Below, one piece after another: positions 10,920 to 24,280 of a DNA stretch of 64,000 nt. Where the stretch lies: positions 123,034,543 through 123,098,542 of the forward strand of contig CM043960.1 of NCBI GenBank assembly GCA_014529385.2, read 5' to 3'. The notes beneath the pieces were generated by a model. It saw only the letters and a list, made by a program, of their open reading frames with translations, was not told the origin of the DNA and did not search any database. The first letter of the stretch is position 1. The number at the start of each line of letters is the position of its first letter. The position numbers and the translations under genes were made by a program. This DNA is from Adiantum capillus-veneris (taxonomy: Eukaryota > Streptophyta > Polypodiopsida > Polypodiales > Pteridaceae).

Positions 10920-11690
10920 ATTTAATCTAAGTACGGCTGATCATCCAGAAATGAATGGTCGAATAGAAAGAGTTAATCAAGTGCTAGAGGATATGCTATG
11001 AGCATATGTTGGCAAGAAGCAAACCAATTGGGAAGACTACTTACCTATATTGTAATTTGCTTATAATAGTTCAAAGCATGTGATTACAGGGTTTAGTCCA
11101 TTATGCTTTTATATGGATTTCAACCTAGATCACCCGTTACGGTGGGGTTGGCTAAGGAGAAGATACAACAAGCGAAGGATTTTCTCCAAGACCATTTTGA
11201 CATGCTTTGAGTTGCTCGACAGAATGTTAAGCAAGCTCAAGATCGATATAAGAAGTACACAGATGAGCATCATCGTCTTGCTACTATTGAAGAAGGAGAG
11301 CATTCAGAAAGTCTGAAGACGGGAAAAGTTTCTAAACTTTCACCACGCTATTGTGGACCATTTACCATTATCAAACGTATAGGTCAAGTGGCCTATAAGT
11401 TAGCTCTCCTAGAGCACTCACAAGTTCATCCTATTTTTCATGTTAGCCATTTACGACAACAGCTAGGACAGAATGATAACATCATTGACACAGGTGTGTT
11501 AGTTGACCTTATCGAACCGCCAAGCATTTTTCATGAGCTCGAAAAGATTTTGGATTCTCATGAGCTTCGCACCAGACATCATGTCAGACGACAGGTGTTG
11601 GTAAAATGGCTAGATAGACCTGAAGAAGGTTCTACATGGGAGAATGTCTCCACACTTAAGAAAATGTTTTCCTACGTTCGTTTTTGAGGA
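10900..11690 (+). pseudogene. Element A: integrase C-terminus and chromodomain-like tail
   Basis: After the frameshift, STADHPEMNGRIERVNQVL carries the catalytic Glu of integrase, followed by stops at about 10999 and 11053. FAYNSSKHVITGFSP is then recognisable. From 11388 the frame gives VAYKLALLEHSQVHPIFHVS, the conserved integrase C-terminal block. It is followed by a chromodomain-like end: EKILDSHELRTRHHVRRQ, VLVKWLDRPEEGSTWENV. Such tails mark chromoviruses and are thought to bias insertion toward particular chromatin. Stop at 11685-11687. Confidence 0.85.
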
Positions 11691-11707
11691 TGAAAATGAT
11701 TCTCCAA

Positions 11708-11733
11708 GGGGGGGGGGGGGGGGGGGGGGGGGG
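11708..11733 (+). other. Polypurine tract of element A, a 26-base G run
   Basis: TCTCCAAG is followed by an uninterrupted run of 26 G, then TAA and the LTR start TGTAAGG at 11737. Its place directly before the 3' LTR identifies it as the polypurine tract. A pure G run this long is unusual, and its length may not be exact in sequence data. Confidence 0.8.
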
Positions 11734-11736
11734 TAA

Positions 11737-12499
11737 TGTAAGGACATGGGTCCTATGGGCAAGGCCACCGGCACGGCCGGATAGTGTGTATGCTAGGGAG
11801 AGGCATTAAGATAGCACGGTTGGGTGGAGACTAGCACACGCATTACCACCGCCCTTTCACTTATCTTCTGGTGGTCCTTTGGTTCATCTTCTTTTCAAGA
11901 CTTCTATCTAGCTCTTTCTGCGAGTACAGGTTCCACTTATCTGCACTTGTCTGTCCTTTCAGCTATCCTCCTGACTTGAGAGGAGAATCAATGGCCTCAC
12001 TCCATCTCGCGTAAATCTCATCAATTGGGTAATTCTTCAGGTGTTTCATAAATCTCGGGCCTTTGGAGTACTAGATCAATCTTTTCACACACATGCCAAC
12101 CTGCAGTTGATGTTTGTTCTTCGTTCCGACAAACTTTCTACCAAGAATTGGTCCAAATCTTCATTCTTTTATTGATTTCCCGTGTCGGATTTCAATTTTT
12201 CTCTACCTACCCATCGAGAAGTGTTATCTCTATCAAATTCACCGCCGTGAGAACCCATTGTAATCTGGAGTTCTTTATGGATTATGCCTTGTAAGACAGA
12301 GCGATGAAGGAGAGAGCACGCCCCATGCGTGATGTACTTAGGACGGGAGTGGCTAATAAATCCGGGGTCGGGGAGTGGCTAATAAGTCTGGGGTCGAGGA
12401 GAGTGGCTAATAAGTCGGGGGTCAGGGAGTGGCTGAATCTTTCACAAAAAACTTTGTGTGCTGCAAAAAGATCGGATTCTCTGTAAAAGAAGGATGTTT
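11737..12499 (+). repeat. 3' LTR of element A (right end uncertain)
   Basis: Starts TGTAAGGACATGGG after the polypurine tract. The right end is not defined because no 5' LTR is available for comparison. A minus-strand primer-site-like sequence begins at 12504, so the LTR probably ends before that. It contains the minisatellite at 12339-12436. Confidence 0.6.
12339..12436 (+). repeat. Minisatellite, unit about 25-28 bp
   Basis: GGAGTGGCTAATAA followed by a TC(C/T)GGGGTC-like block occurs about four times, with small length changes, ending near GGAGTGGCTGAATC. The array begins with TAGGACGGGAGTGGCTA (12339-12355). That 17-base sequence is also found in the element A protease coding region near 3132. 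Confidence 0.8.
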
Positions 12500-12503
12500 T
12501 TCA

Positions 12504-12529
12504 GCTATGATACCACTGTAACATGCTTA
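12504..12529 (-). other. Orphan primer site and LTR junction, minus strand
   Basis: On the minus strand an LTR-like end TGTTACA is followed, one base on, by TGGTATCATAGC (plus 12504-12515), one base different from the iMet primer site TGGTATCAGAGC. This is the junction expected for a minus-strand LTR element. No coding sequence belonging to it was found, so only this remnant can be supported. Confidence 0.5.
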
Positions 12530-12584
12530 TGTCCTCCAAGCAATAAATCAATAGCAACACGAACTGAAACTTAAATCATTGAAC

Positions 12585-12589
<5 letters not shown>

Positions 12590-12629
<40 letters not shown>
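12590..12629. repeat. (AG)n microsatellite
   Basis: About 40 bases of pure AG repeat, just left of the recognisable part of the element B LTR. Confidence 0.95.
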
Positions 12630-12634
<5 letters not shown>

Positions 12635-12679
12635 CTAGCTTGAGGTGCTTGTCCTGGTTGAGGTGCTTCTCCTAGTGAG

Positions 12680-13703
12680 AGAACACACACATACACACTC
12701 AAGGTAACCCCAAGCCTTAAGAGGCAGCAAGGACACATGTCAAGCTCCTACCCATGTTACCTCCATGAGGTGCTTGAATCCTATTGGCCAGGCTTAAAAG
12801 GGTCCGATGATAAATTACTTGAATTATCTAGCTATTTTTGCATTTATCAAGTCCTCTTCTCAAAGGGGAAAGGGGGACACTTGTCCCAAGACTACCCTTA
12901 TTGCTAGAAATGACCCAAGATTGTGATTGGCTAGGCTTGGCATGAGCCAATGAGCTTCAATCATGAGCTAGAAGAGGGGGTAAAACAAAGCAAGAAGAGG
13001 CCTTTCTTGCAGGGTATACTCACCCACACACTCACACACTCTCTCATTATGCAATGTGCAAAGTGCAAGAGCTCCCTCTCCGTCTCCAAGCAAGTAGAGG
13101 TTGACAGCCTACACTAGCACTCTTGGCTATGGAGTGCAAATCTAACCAAGATCCATGCTTCAATGCTTAAGCTTGCCATCTTATCCATCTTCATTACTAT
13201 GCTATTATGTATGCTAGCAAGAAGAGTATGATAAGTGAGGAACTAATTCTTTCTCCTATGAAATGTTTCTTCTTCCTCTTCCCTATCCTCATTCCCTACT
13301 AGCTCTCTCCACCTTTGAAGGTGTTTGAGGTCTTGGGACTGAGGCTTGATATAGTTAAAGATTTCTTCAAAGTTTATGTTATGCTCGTGATGCAAGACAC
13401 TTTCCATCTTCATTGCATCACGTAGGTCACAAGGAGCACAAAGATTGTTGTAACAAGTCTCTTTGAATGGGTTAAATCATAATACAGATTCCTATTGGAG
13501 GGGGGACCGGCTCCACATAAATCCGGTCCTCAATTGTTTTCATGTTCTCTAAATTCTCTCTCTTGCAAAATTATTGTTCATGCCAAGTTAACTAATTGCT
13601 ATGCCTATGTTGTTATCTTCAACTATGCTCACCCGCTATGCTCACAAAGTATTTTCTCAAAAATACTCTCATTAATTTCCTCTACTCTCAAGTTAATAGG
13701 CCA
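12680..13703 (+). repeat. 5' LTR of element B (left end truncated)
   Basis: Shares many blocks in order with the solo LTR at 41462-42977: the GGACACATGTCA-type block, ATTGGCCAGG, AAAGGGGAAAGGGGGACAC, TCTTGGCTATGG, CTTTGAAGGTGT and the hairpin region near 13500. Both end in TAGGCCA. Similarity is lost left of about 12680. Confidence 0.75.
13504..13529 (+). promoter_or_regulatory. Conserved hairpin in the LTR of element B
   Basis: A G run, then GGACCGG (13504-13510), a 12-base loop and CCGGTCC (13523-13529), a perfect 7-bp stem. The same structure occurs in the solo LTR (42767-42792), and a variant of it in the LTR of element C. Its role is unknown; position in the late LTR suggests the transcribed R/U5 region. 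Confidence 0.6.
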
Positions 13704-13715
13704 ATTCTAGTAAAT

Positions 13716-13733
13716 TGGTATCAAAGCATTTGG
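13716..13733 (+). other. Primer binding site of element B (iMet type)
   Basis: TGGTATCAAAGCATTTGG, twelve bases after the LTR end at 13703. It differs by one base from TGGTATCAGAGC in its first twelve. Confidence 0.85.
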
Positions 13734-14150
13734 TTTATCTTTTCTTTCTTAAGAAGAGAGGTCCTTAAGTAGCCTATAAATGGCTGATGTTGTTAATTAT
13801 ATCAGGGTATGTGGAGCTGGGATCTATTATCGGTTTTGTTGAGCCCAGTATGTGGGATATGGTGCACACATTGCGAGCTTTGGACTTAATGGAGTCTTTT
13901 TAGACTTGCCTAGGGCTTTACCATTATTGAGCCATAAGAAGTCCGAAAGGAGCTATCCCGGCAACTCTGCTATGTTAGACCTACTCCTCTACTCTCTATA
14001 ATTAACCACTTTGAGCCGTGGGTGTAGATACTTAAGAGCCAATTTTAAAAGGCTAAGAGGAGTGGAAACTAAGGTTTTGAATTGCCAAAGCATACACTAA
14101 GTACATACATAAATTTTGTTATCATAGCTGACAATAATCAAGAGAGTAGA

Positions 14151-15357
14151 ATGAACAATGATAGCTTTAATTTTTCACATGAAGGTGCTAATGATGATGC
14201 CCCCATGTTTGTGAATTATCTTGTCTCACTAGGTTGCAGTAAGCTATGGGAAACCCTACTTTGCAAGACGAAGTTACTCAACAACTTGGTGCTTATGGAA
14301 TTTCCCTTCCTCTCGAAGAGGAGGGAGAGAGCTTAGGAGACCTCTTGAAGAGACCCCCAAAAGAAGACTCTCTCTCATTCAAGAGGAGGAATCCAAAGAG
14401 CAAGAAAGCAATGAAACTTTAAGTTCCTCTAAAGATGTGGCTCCACGAAGACGGCGGTCTAGACGCTCGCCCACTCCTCCCAAGAGGAAAAGATCAACAC
14501 ACAGTCCTTCTCCTTGTCATTCTGAAAGGGAAGAGAGGAAACAAAGGAAGAAAAGGGCTAGAAAGAGGTCACCCTCTTCTCCCTATTCTTCACCTTCCCC
14601 TCTTTCAATGAAAGCTATGGCTATTCTCCTAGAGAATACAAGAGGGGAGGTCATCACAAATCATTCCCTGCATGGCAAAGGTCACAAAAGCTAAAGAAGT
14701 TCAAGGAGGGAGGAAAGAGTATCTCTTTTCTCACCTACGATGGCATACTTTGGTGCTAACGACAAAGTGTTGGCCTTCATCCAACAATTTGATGCAGCCT
14801 TTGGAGACGAGGGATTTACAGAGTCCTCCAAGCTACGCCATGTAGCTATGCACTTTCAAAAATCATCTCGTCAATGGTGGGCTAGCCTTTATGGCAATAG
14901 GGAAGCCCCAAAGACATGGAAAACTCTACGAGTTTCCATCATGAAGCAATTCCTTGCAAGAGATGCAAAGGACAAAGTGCTTACCGAATGGTGCAGCTTG
15001 AAGCTTGTCTCTCATGAGTCTATCCACAAGTATGTAGATAAGTTTTGGGATTTACATCTCAAGGCTACTGTCTTTCAAAAGATAGACTTTGCCGAGCAAA
15101 GGCAACAATTCTGTGCGGGATTACCTGAAGAGATGGCAGAATATATCAACTCTCAATGGCCTGGTACTATTAGCGAAGTAATCCATCACACGATGGTTTC
15201 TTCACGCATCAATTTCCATCAAGGGGCTAGACGGAATGTCAAGCCCATGGAAAACAAAGACAAAAAAGATGCAAAGGGGAAAACCAATATTCAAATTTCT
15301 TCCCAAGGCACTTCCAACAACAACAACAACAATTGGTCCAAGGAGAAGGGAGTTTAA
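14151..15357 (+). pseudogene. Element B gag with Arg/Ser-rich segment (broken)
   Basis: A likely start at 14151 (MNNDSFNFSHEGANDDAP) is followed by frame changes. A segment at about 14437-14600 is very rich in Arg, Ser, Pro and Lys (PRRRRSRRSPTPPKRKRS). The gag domain proper reads from 14740: NDKVLAFIQQFDAAFGDE, HVAMHFQKSSRQWWASLYG, AYINSQWPGTISEV-like blocks, ending in an Asn-rich stretch and a stop at 15355. The order is that of a Ty3/gypsy Gag. The basic RS-like segment before the domain is not a standard part I can name. Confidence 0.8.
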
Positions 15358-15668
15358 AAAGGCAAAAACAAACTCTCTCCTGAAGAGCTTGAAGGTTTTC
15401 ACAAGGACCATAAGTGTTTAAAGTGTGGGGAGCAAGGACATGGCTATCATTCTTGCCCCAAGAAGAATGCTCGCAATGAGACTCCTAGGGCTTCCACCAT
15501 CGAAGCTCCAAAAGAGGATGTTCATTGCAAAGGATCATCACTTTGCTATACTTGGGAAAAGGTAATAGATCATGATGCCATCATCTTGTTTGACCTTGGC
15601 TCTACTCACAACTTCATATTAACGGAGTCGGCCACCATGTTGGGCATTCAAGCATTCAAGCTTTCGAG
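15358..15668 (+). pseudogene. Element B zinc knuckle and protease active site (frameshifted)
   Basis: A CX2CX4HX4C knuckle, CLKCGEQGHGYHSC, is encoded at 15414-15456, one frame away from the end of gag. The protease site follows at about 15592 in yet another frame as FDLGSTHNF, with Leu where Ser/Thr is usual after the catalytic Asp. These frame changes within 250 bp show heavy decay. Confidence 0.8.
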
Positions 15669-16316
15669 ATGGGAGATATGGTAACGGCAGCTGACACAGC
15701 TTTAAAGGGACAACAAGCCTCCATTACTCCCTTGATTGGGAAGTTGAGGCTTCATGTCCAAAGCTATGTCAACAAAGAAGAATTTTTTATCTCTCCTCTC
15801 CAACATGAAGATGCTATCCTAGGGACACCATGGTTTGATCGCATGGCTGCCAATATGAAGTTCTCTGAAAGGAGAATCTACTTCACCTACAGGGGAGAGA
15901 ACATGTATATAGATGCTAGTGAGCGTGGTCGCACTATTCCACTTGTAAATCCTCCTGCTTTTGATAAGTCAATGAAGAGCTCAATTTTTGCGTACATGAT
16001 TTTTGTCAAAGAGTCTCTAAAAGGTCCTAATGTTTCATCAAATGTAAACCGTAGGAATCAAGAAGAGTTAGACTTGTCTAATTTTCTAAAAGGATTCGAA
16101 GATGTGTTCATCGATGATATCCCTATGGACTTACCTCCAAAACGAGGGGATGATGACCATCTCATTGAGCTCCTTCTAGGAATCTCACCTCCTAACAAGC
16201 CTCCATATCGAGTATCACAAGCTCAACAAGAGGAGATCATGAGGCAAGTACAGGAATTGGTAGACAAAGGGATGGTGAGGCCTAGTTCCTCTCCCTTTTG
16301 TTCTCAGTCCTTTTAG
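15669..16316 (+). pseudogene. Element B protease C-terminus and RT N-terminus
   Basis: The protease end block AILGTPWFDRMAANMKFS is clear. A linker follows, then the RT entry: DVFIDDIPMDLPPKRGDDDH, KPPYRVSQAQQEEIMRQV, VDKGMVRPSSSPF. The frame is lost at about 16300 within the SPFxSPVLLVQKKDG-type region and resumes in the next frame at 16298. Confidence 0.85.
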
Positions 16317-16801
16317 TGCAAAAGAAAGATGGTACATACTGTATGTGTGTGGACTATCGAGCACTAAACCATATTGCTATCAAAAACAGATTTCTCGTGC
16401 ATCGGGTACAAGATCTGTTGGATAAGCTACAAGGCTCTACCTACTTCAGTAGGATTGATCTTAAAAGTGGCTATCATCAAATAAGGATAGTGGACGAAGA
16501 TATCCTAAAGACCACGTTTTGCACAATGTTTGGTCTTCATGAATATCTAGTCATGCCTTTTGGCTTGACTAATGCACCAGCTATGTTCAATCGTCTAATG
16601 GAGAAAAAATTTAGACCTTATTGTAAATTCACCGGAGTTTTCTTTGATAATATCATCATCTACTCCAAGTCTTTGGAGGAACGTAAGCAACAGCTCCAAG
16701 TGATTTTTGAAGCATTGAGGGAGAATAAGTTTTTTCTCAACCAAAAGAAAAGCGGATTTCTCCTTCAAGAGATTCAATACCTTGGTCATATTATCTCTTA
16801 A
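16298..16801 (+). pseudogene. Element B reverse transcriptase core with altered catalytic pair
   Basis: Motifs in order: LLVQKKDGTYCMCVDYRALN, RIDLKSGYHQIRI, FGLHEYLVMPFGLTNAPAMF, then the catalytic site as VFFDNIIIYS. Gypsy RTs normally have an Asp-Asp pair (FLDD or YVDD); here the second Asp is Asn, expected to kill polymerase activity. The thumb-connection part GFLLQEIQYLGHIIS ends at a TAA (16799-16801), after which the same frame continues. Confidence 0.9.
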
Positions 16802-17561
16802 GATGGTATCCATATGGATCCATCAAAGTTAGAGGTAATAAAATCATGGCGGAATCCAAGGAATCTAAATGAGCTAAGAAGATTTATTGGTATGTGTGCA
16901 TACTATAGATGCTTCAGAGGAACATTTTCCCAAGTAGCAGGACCACTATATGACTTAAGTAAGAAGAACGTTAAGTATGTATGGACTGCTAAGGAGAAAA
17001 ATGCTTTTGACAAGCTCAATGAGAAACTTACCTCTCATGTAGTCCTCATGCTTCGCTATCTCTCAAAACCATTTGAGGTCCAATGTGATGCTTGTGGTGA
17101 TTGCCTTTTTGGAGCAATTTTGTTTCAAGAAGGGCATGCCATAGCATATGAGAGCCGAAGGCTCAGTATGGATGAACGAGTCTTGGGCATTTATGAGAAA
17201 GAGCTTTTAGCTGTTCTACATGCCCTAGACACATGGAAGCACTACCTATTGGGGACTCCATTTATTCTACGAACCGACCACCAAAGTCTCAAGTATTTCA
17301 TGACGCAAACCAAGCTTTCCAACAAACAAATGAGGTGGGGTAAATTTTCTTTTGCAATTTAATTTCCATATTGCTAACATAGCTGGTAAGCACAATCAAG
17401 TGGCCGATGCACTTTCACGACAACCAAAAGTTAATGCGGTGTCTATAGCTACTCACAATTATCTATCCTCCAAGATAGATGAGTATGCTACTAACCTTGA
17501 CTTTCGAGACATAATGTCAGCCCTTTCTTTGGGGAAGAAAGAGGAACCATTGACCTTGTAG
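16802..17561 (+). pseudogene. Element B RNase H (broken)
   Basis: Same frame as RT after the 16799 stop: MDPSKLEVIKSWRNPRNLNE, RRFIGMCAYYRCF. RNase H follows with CDACGDCLFGAILFQEG, YEKELLAVLHALDTWKHYL and RTDHQSLKYFMTQ. A frame change at about 17345 leads to IANIAGKHNQVADALSRQP, the RNase H C-terminus. This domain removes the RNA template during cDNA synthesis. Confidence 0.88.
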
Positions 17562-18563
17562 GATGGTCATTTCTCCATGGAAATAGGCTATGTGTTCCGC
17601 ATTCCCTTTGTGAGAAAGTTATGTATGAACACCATGGATTACCAACATCCATCGTGTCAGACAGAGATCCTAGAATGACTAGTAATTTTTGGAAAGGTCT
17701 CTTTGAAAATCTAGGAATCAAAGAAGATTGAATTTCTCTTCGGCCTATCACCCTCAAACGGATGGCCAAAGTGAGATAGCCAATCTTACGATACTCGATC
17801 TACTCAAGACTTATGTAACCGAAGAAGATCAATGCTCACAATGGAAAAAATACTTACCTCTTGTACAGTATGCCTAGAATAATACTGTACATACTTCTAC
17901 GGGAAAATCACCTTTGAGATCATTGAGGGAAGACCTAAAAGTCCCTTGCTACTCAAAGTACATGGGAAGATCTTTTCCACCGATGAGTATAGCCGTGACC
18001 TACAAGAATCTTTTCAAAATATTAAGGAGGCTATATCCATATCTCAACAAAGGCAAAAAGCTGTTGCTGACAAGGACAGAAGGGCCTTAACGTTCAAAGA
18101 AAATGATTGGGTCTTAGCTAAGTTTCCTAAGGCTCGATTAAGGCAAACATCGGGCAAAAATCCTACGGGCCATCAAAAGTATTATGCTAAGCTAGCAAAA
18201 AGATACTATGGTCCTTTCCAAATTTTGAATCCTATCAATGAGATGGTCTACCAACTCAAATTGCCCAACCATTGGCTCATACACAATGCTTTTCATCTGA
18301 GCCTACTCAAGCCCTACAAAGGAGAGCCACCAAGTGAACCAATTATTGAAGACCCTCCTGAAGTTGAAGACCAAGAAGAGGTGCTACAAGCCCGAAGCTA
18401 TCCTTCGGCATGAAGACAAGGTACTACGACATGGTAAGATTATTCAACGGTATCTTATTAAGTTCAAAAAATATCCTTTTGAAGATGCTAGATGGATGCA
18501 AGGAATAGAGCTTAAGGATAGTATGAACCTTTTCAATGCTTACAATGCTACATTAGAGTAAGC
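17562..18563 (+). pseudogene. Element B integrase with internal deletion and chromodomain-like tail
   Basis: After a short region reading [17 protein letters not shown] the sequence goes directly into [20 protein letters not shown]. The HHCC zinc finger and first catalytic Asp, normally about 150 residues, are absent, placing a deletion near 17620-17640. The Glu region (YHPQTDGQSE-like) is frameshifted. From 17946 the C-terminal half reads on: KAVADKDRRALTFKENDWVL, KRYYGPFQILNPINEMVYQL, HNAFHLSLLKPYKG. A frame change leads to a chromodomain-like end LRHGKIIQRYLIKFKKYPFE, then DARWMQG. Stop at 18559-18561. Confidence 0.85.
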
Positions 18564-22556
<3,993 letters not shown>

Positions 22557-23448
22557 TGTTAGCGGGTCGCCGCGAGACGTACGTCTGCAGCATAGCTCTT
22601 TTGCACTAACATAATGTCAATATGCAAGGAAGCGACTCGGGGTGGGGCACGGAGACTTAATGAGAGTGTCAATCTAATCAAAGTGAACTCAAAGACTACT
22701 CGTTCTTACAACAAAAGCAAATCAACCACTTCCTAGTCAGACAATCAGTATGCGTCCATTCTCAACACTCAACACAATCACGCCGTTTCGGTATCCAAAC
22801 GAATCCGGAATGTCACGAAACTTAAGGAGAGGTATCACAATACTTATGGGCTCAATCCTACCAAGTTCTATCACCATCTGGGAAGGTACATAAATCACGA
22901 TCCATCACAAAGAATGTGCAAAAAAACTAAAACAGAAGTACTTGGAAAGATCCTCCTTAAGCATAGAAACACTTATCCAAGGTCAAAACATCAAAAAACA
23001 ACCATTTTAACTCCCAAATCAATGCATTTAACTCACAAACGACACGTCGCAAACCACAACAGAATTGGAAATGATTACACTTAGATTAAAGAGCAAGAGA
23101 CAAGGAACACAATGTACTATTCGGAATGGAATTCTGATTACCCGTTCAGGAGAAATGATGATTACAAATTGTATTCACAAGAAGCTTTAGCAGCGTACGT
23201 TTTCTTCTCCCCGCTAATGATAATCATCCCTTCAAAAGTGAGGGTTTTGTCTTTAAAAGTTAGGGGGATTTCCCATGGCCAACCGGATTCTTACAAGGGG
23301 TAGACTCAGAGAGCATAAAAAAAAATATGTCCTAATCTTCTTCTGATTACAACTCATTTTAGGTAGAATTACAGGGTTTTTGCCGAAAAATAGAGTATCC
23401 CCGCCGGGTTTGGTGTGCATACGCCTGCTCGCTCGTATCCACCAAACA
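22557..23448 (-). repeat. Left LTR of element F (3' LTR of the minus-strand element)
   Basis: 892 bp, plus-strand ends TGTTAGCGGG...CCACCAAACA. It is closely similar along its length to 27939-28818 with scattered substitutions and small indels. A degenerate copy of the leader palindrome (GGTACATAAATCACGATCC) is present at 22885-22903. Confidence 0.9.
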
Positions 23449-23475
23449 TTCTCCCTTCCTATTCATTTGCACGCC
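23449..23475 (-). other. Candidate polypurine tract of element F
   Basis: On the minus strand, AGGAAGGGAGAA stands immediately before the LTR start TGTTTGG. This is the expected position for the plus-strand primer. Confidence 0.6.
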
Positions 23476-23506
23476 CTCGTGCAAGCTGCATCTGAGGGAA
23501 GTCACT

Positions 23507-24280
23507 TTAGTGCCTTCTTTCTAGTGTTGCAGTGAGGTTTCTGAACTTTTTCTCTCTAGCTTCGATCTCGACTTTGGTTGCCAGTTCTCTGAAAGGGTTA
23601 TTTGCAATGGTGCTCTGATAGGCAATGTGACGAGCTGTCAAATCTTTCGTCATTGGATTGAATATGGAAGAGTCCACTTCGAAGAAACCTGTCATGAAAG
23701 CTTCTTCGAAGGTCTGCATGCATTGAGATGGCAGAAACATGACTCTTGCATATAATCCCATGATAATATTTTTGCTGGGGATTTCTGTCTCCATGTTCCA
23801 GTAGATGCCCCGTGTGCCCTCAACAAATACCTGCCATGGATGCTCTGCCACTTCAATGTCTTTGAAGGATGTAATGCACGTGATGAGCATTTTAGAAATC
23901 TTTACCAGCATCTGGAAAGCGAGATCTGGGATCTCCTTTAACATGTTGATGACTCCTTTCAGAGTTTGAACCATGTAATCTCTGATGGGGGGTTGTTATT
24001 GATCGGCTTGGCTATGAGAGGGTAGTTCAGCACCGCCGGTCTTTTTCTTTGCCAACTGTAAAAAATGTCCCAGGATCGCCGCGTGTTGATTGGACAGAAA
24101 GTGGGGTCTATCCTGAGATGTTGGGGCACATTCCTGTAATACGTTTCGTCAGTCAGTTCGCTGATCGAACCATTTCTTTCTCCAGAGGGGTTGATTGTCA
24201 AGGAGTGTTTCAATCTGAAGAGCTGTAATTGGGACCTCTTTGTAATCCCCTTTGCTATTTGGTTCAATTTATGGGATCAT
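23507..24280 (-). pseudogene. C-terminal region of the element F ORF (unrecognised family)
   Basis: The best-preserved part of the ORF, a 155-codon frame (23507-23974) with an overlapping 102-codon frame upstream in another phase (23959-24267). It includes DLAFQMLVKISKMLITCITS, VEGTRGIYWNMETEIPSKNI, YARVMFLPSQCMQTFEEAFM and IFNPMTKDLTARHIAYQS, and ends basic. The sequence looks like a compact alpha-helical domain and not like simple repeat. I do not recognise it as a Gag capsid, RT, integrase or envelope domain. Its place at the 3' end of the only ORF suggests it is the conserved functional module of this element's protein. Confidence 0.6.

Larger units (their letters stand above)
1240..12495 (+). 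mobile_element. Ty3/gypsy element A (chromodomain type), split by a copia element
   Basis: Gag, protease, reverse transcriptase, RNase H, integrase and a C-terminal chromodomain-like segment occur in this order, the gypsy order. The reading frame for RNase H stops at 4629 and resumes at 9822 after the inserted copia element. A G-rich polypurine tract and the start of a 3' LTR (TGTAAGG at 11737) close the coding part. No 5' LTR matching 11737 onward and no primer site were found upstream of gag, so the 5' end is missing or unrecognisable. Both outer borders are approximate. All coding domains carry stops or frameshifts, so it cannot be autonomous as it stands. Confidence 0.85.
12680..18563 (+). 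mobile_element. Ty3/gypsy element B (5' LTR truncated, no 3' LTR seen)
   Basis: The layout is LTR end, iMet-type primer site, gag with Arg/Ser-rich N-terminal part, zinc knuckle, protease, RT, RNase H, integrase and a chromodomain-like tail. The LTR aligns by eye with the solo LTR at 41462-42977, which also shows that the first few hundred bases of this LTR are missing or replaced. After the last coding block at 18563 no polypurine tract or second LTR was recognised. Every coding domain is frameshifted or interrupted. Confidence 0.85.

Noticed and set aside
11708-11733. Assembly gap marker
   Set aside because: The G run sits exactly at the polypurine tract position, so it is real sequence, though its length may be inexact.
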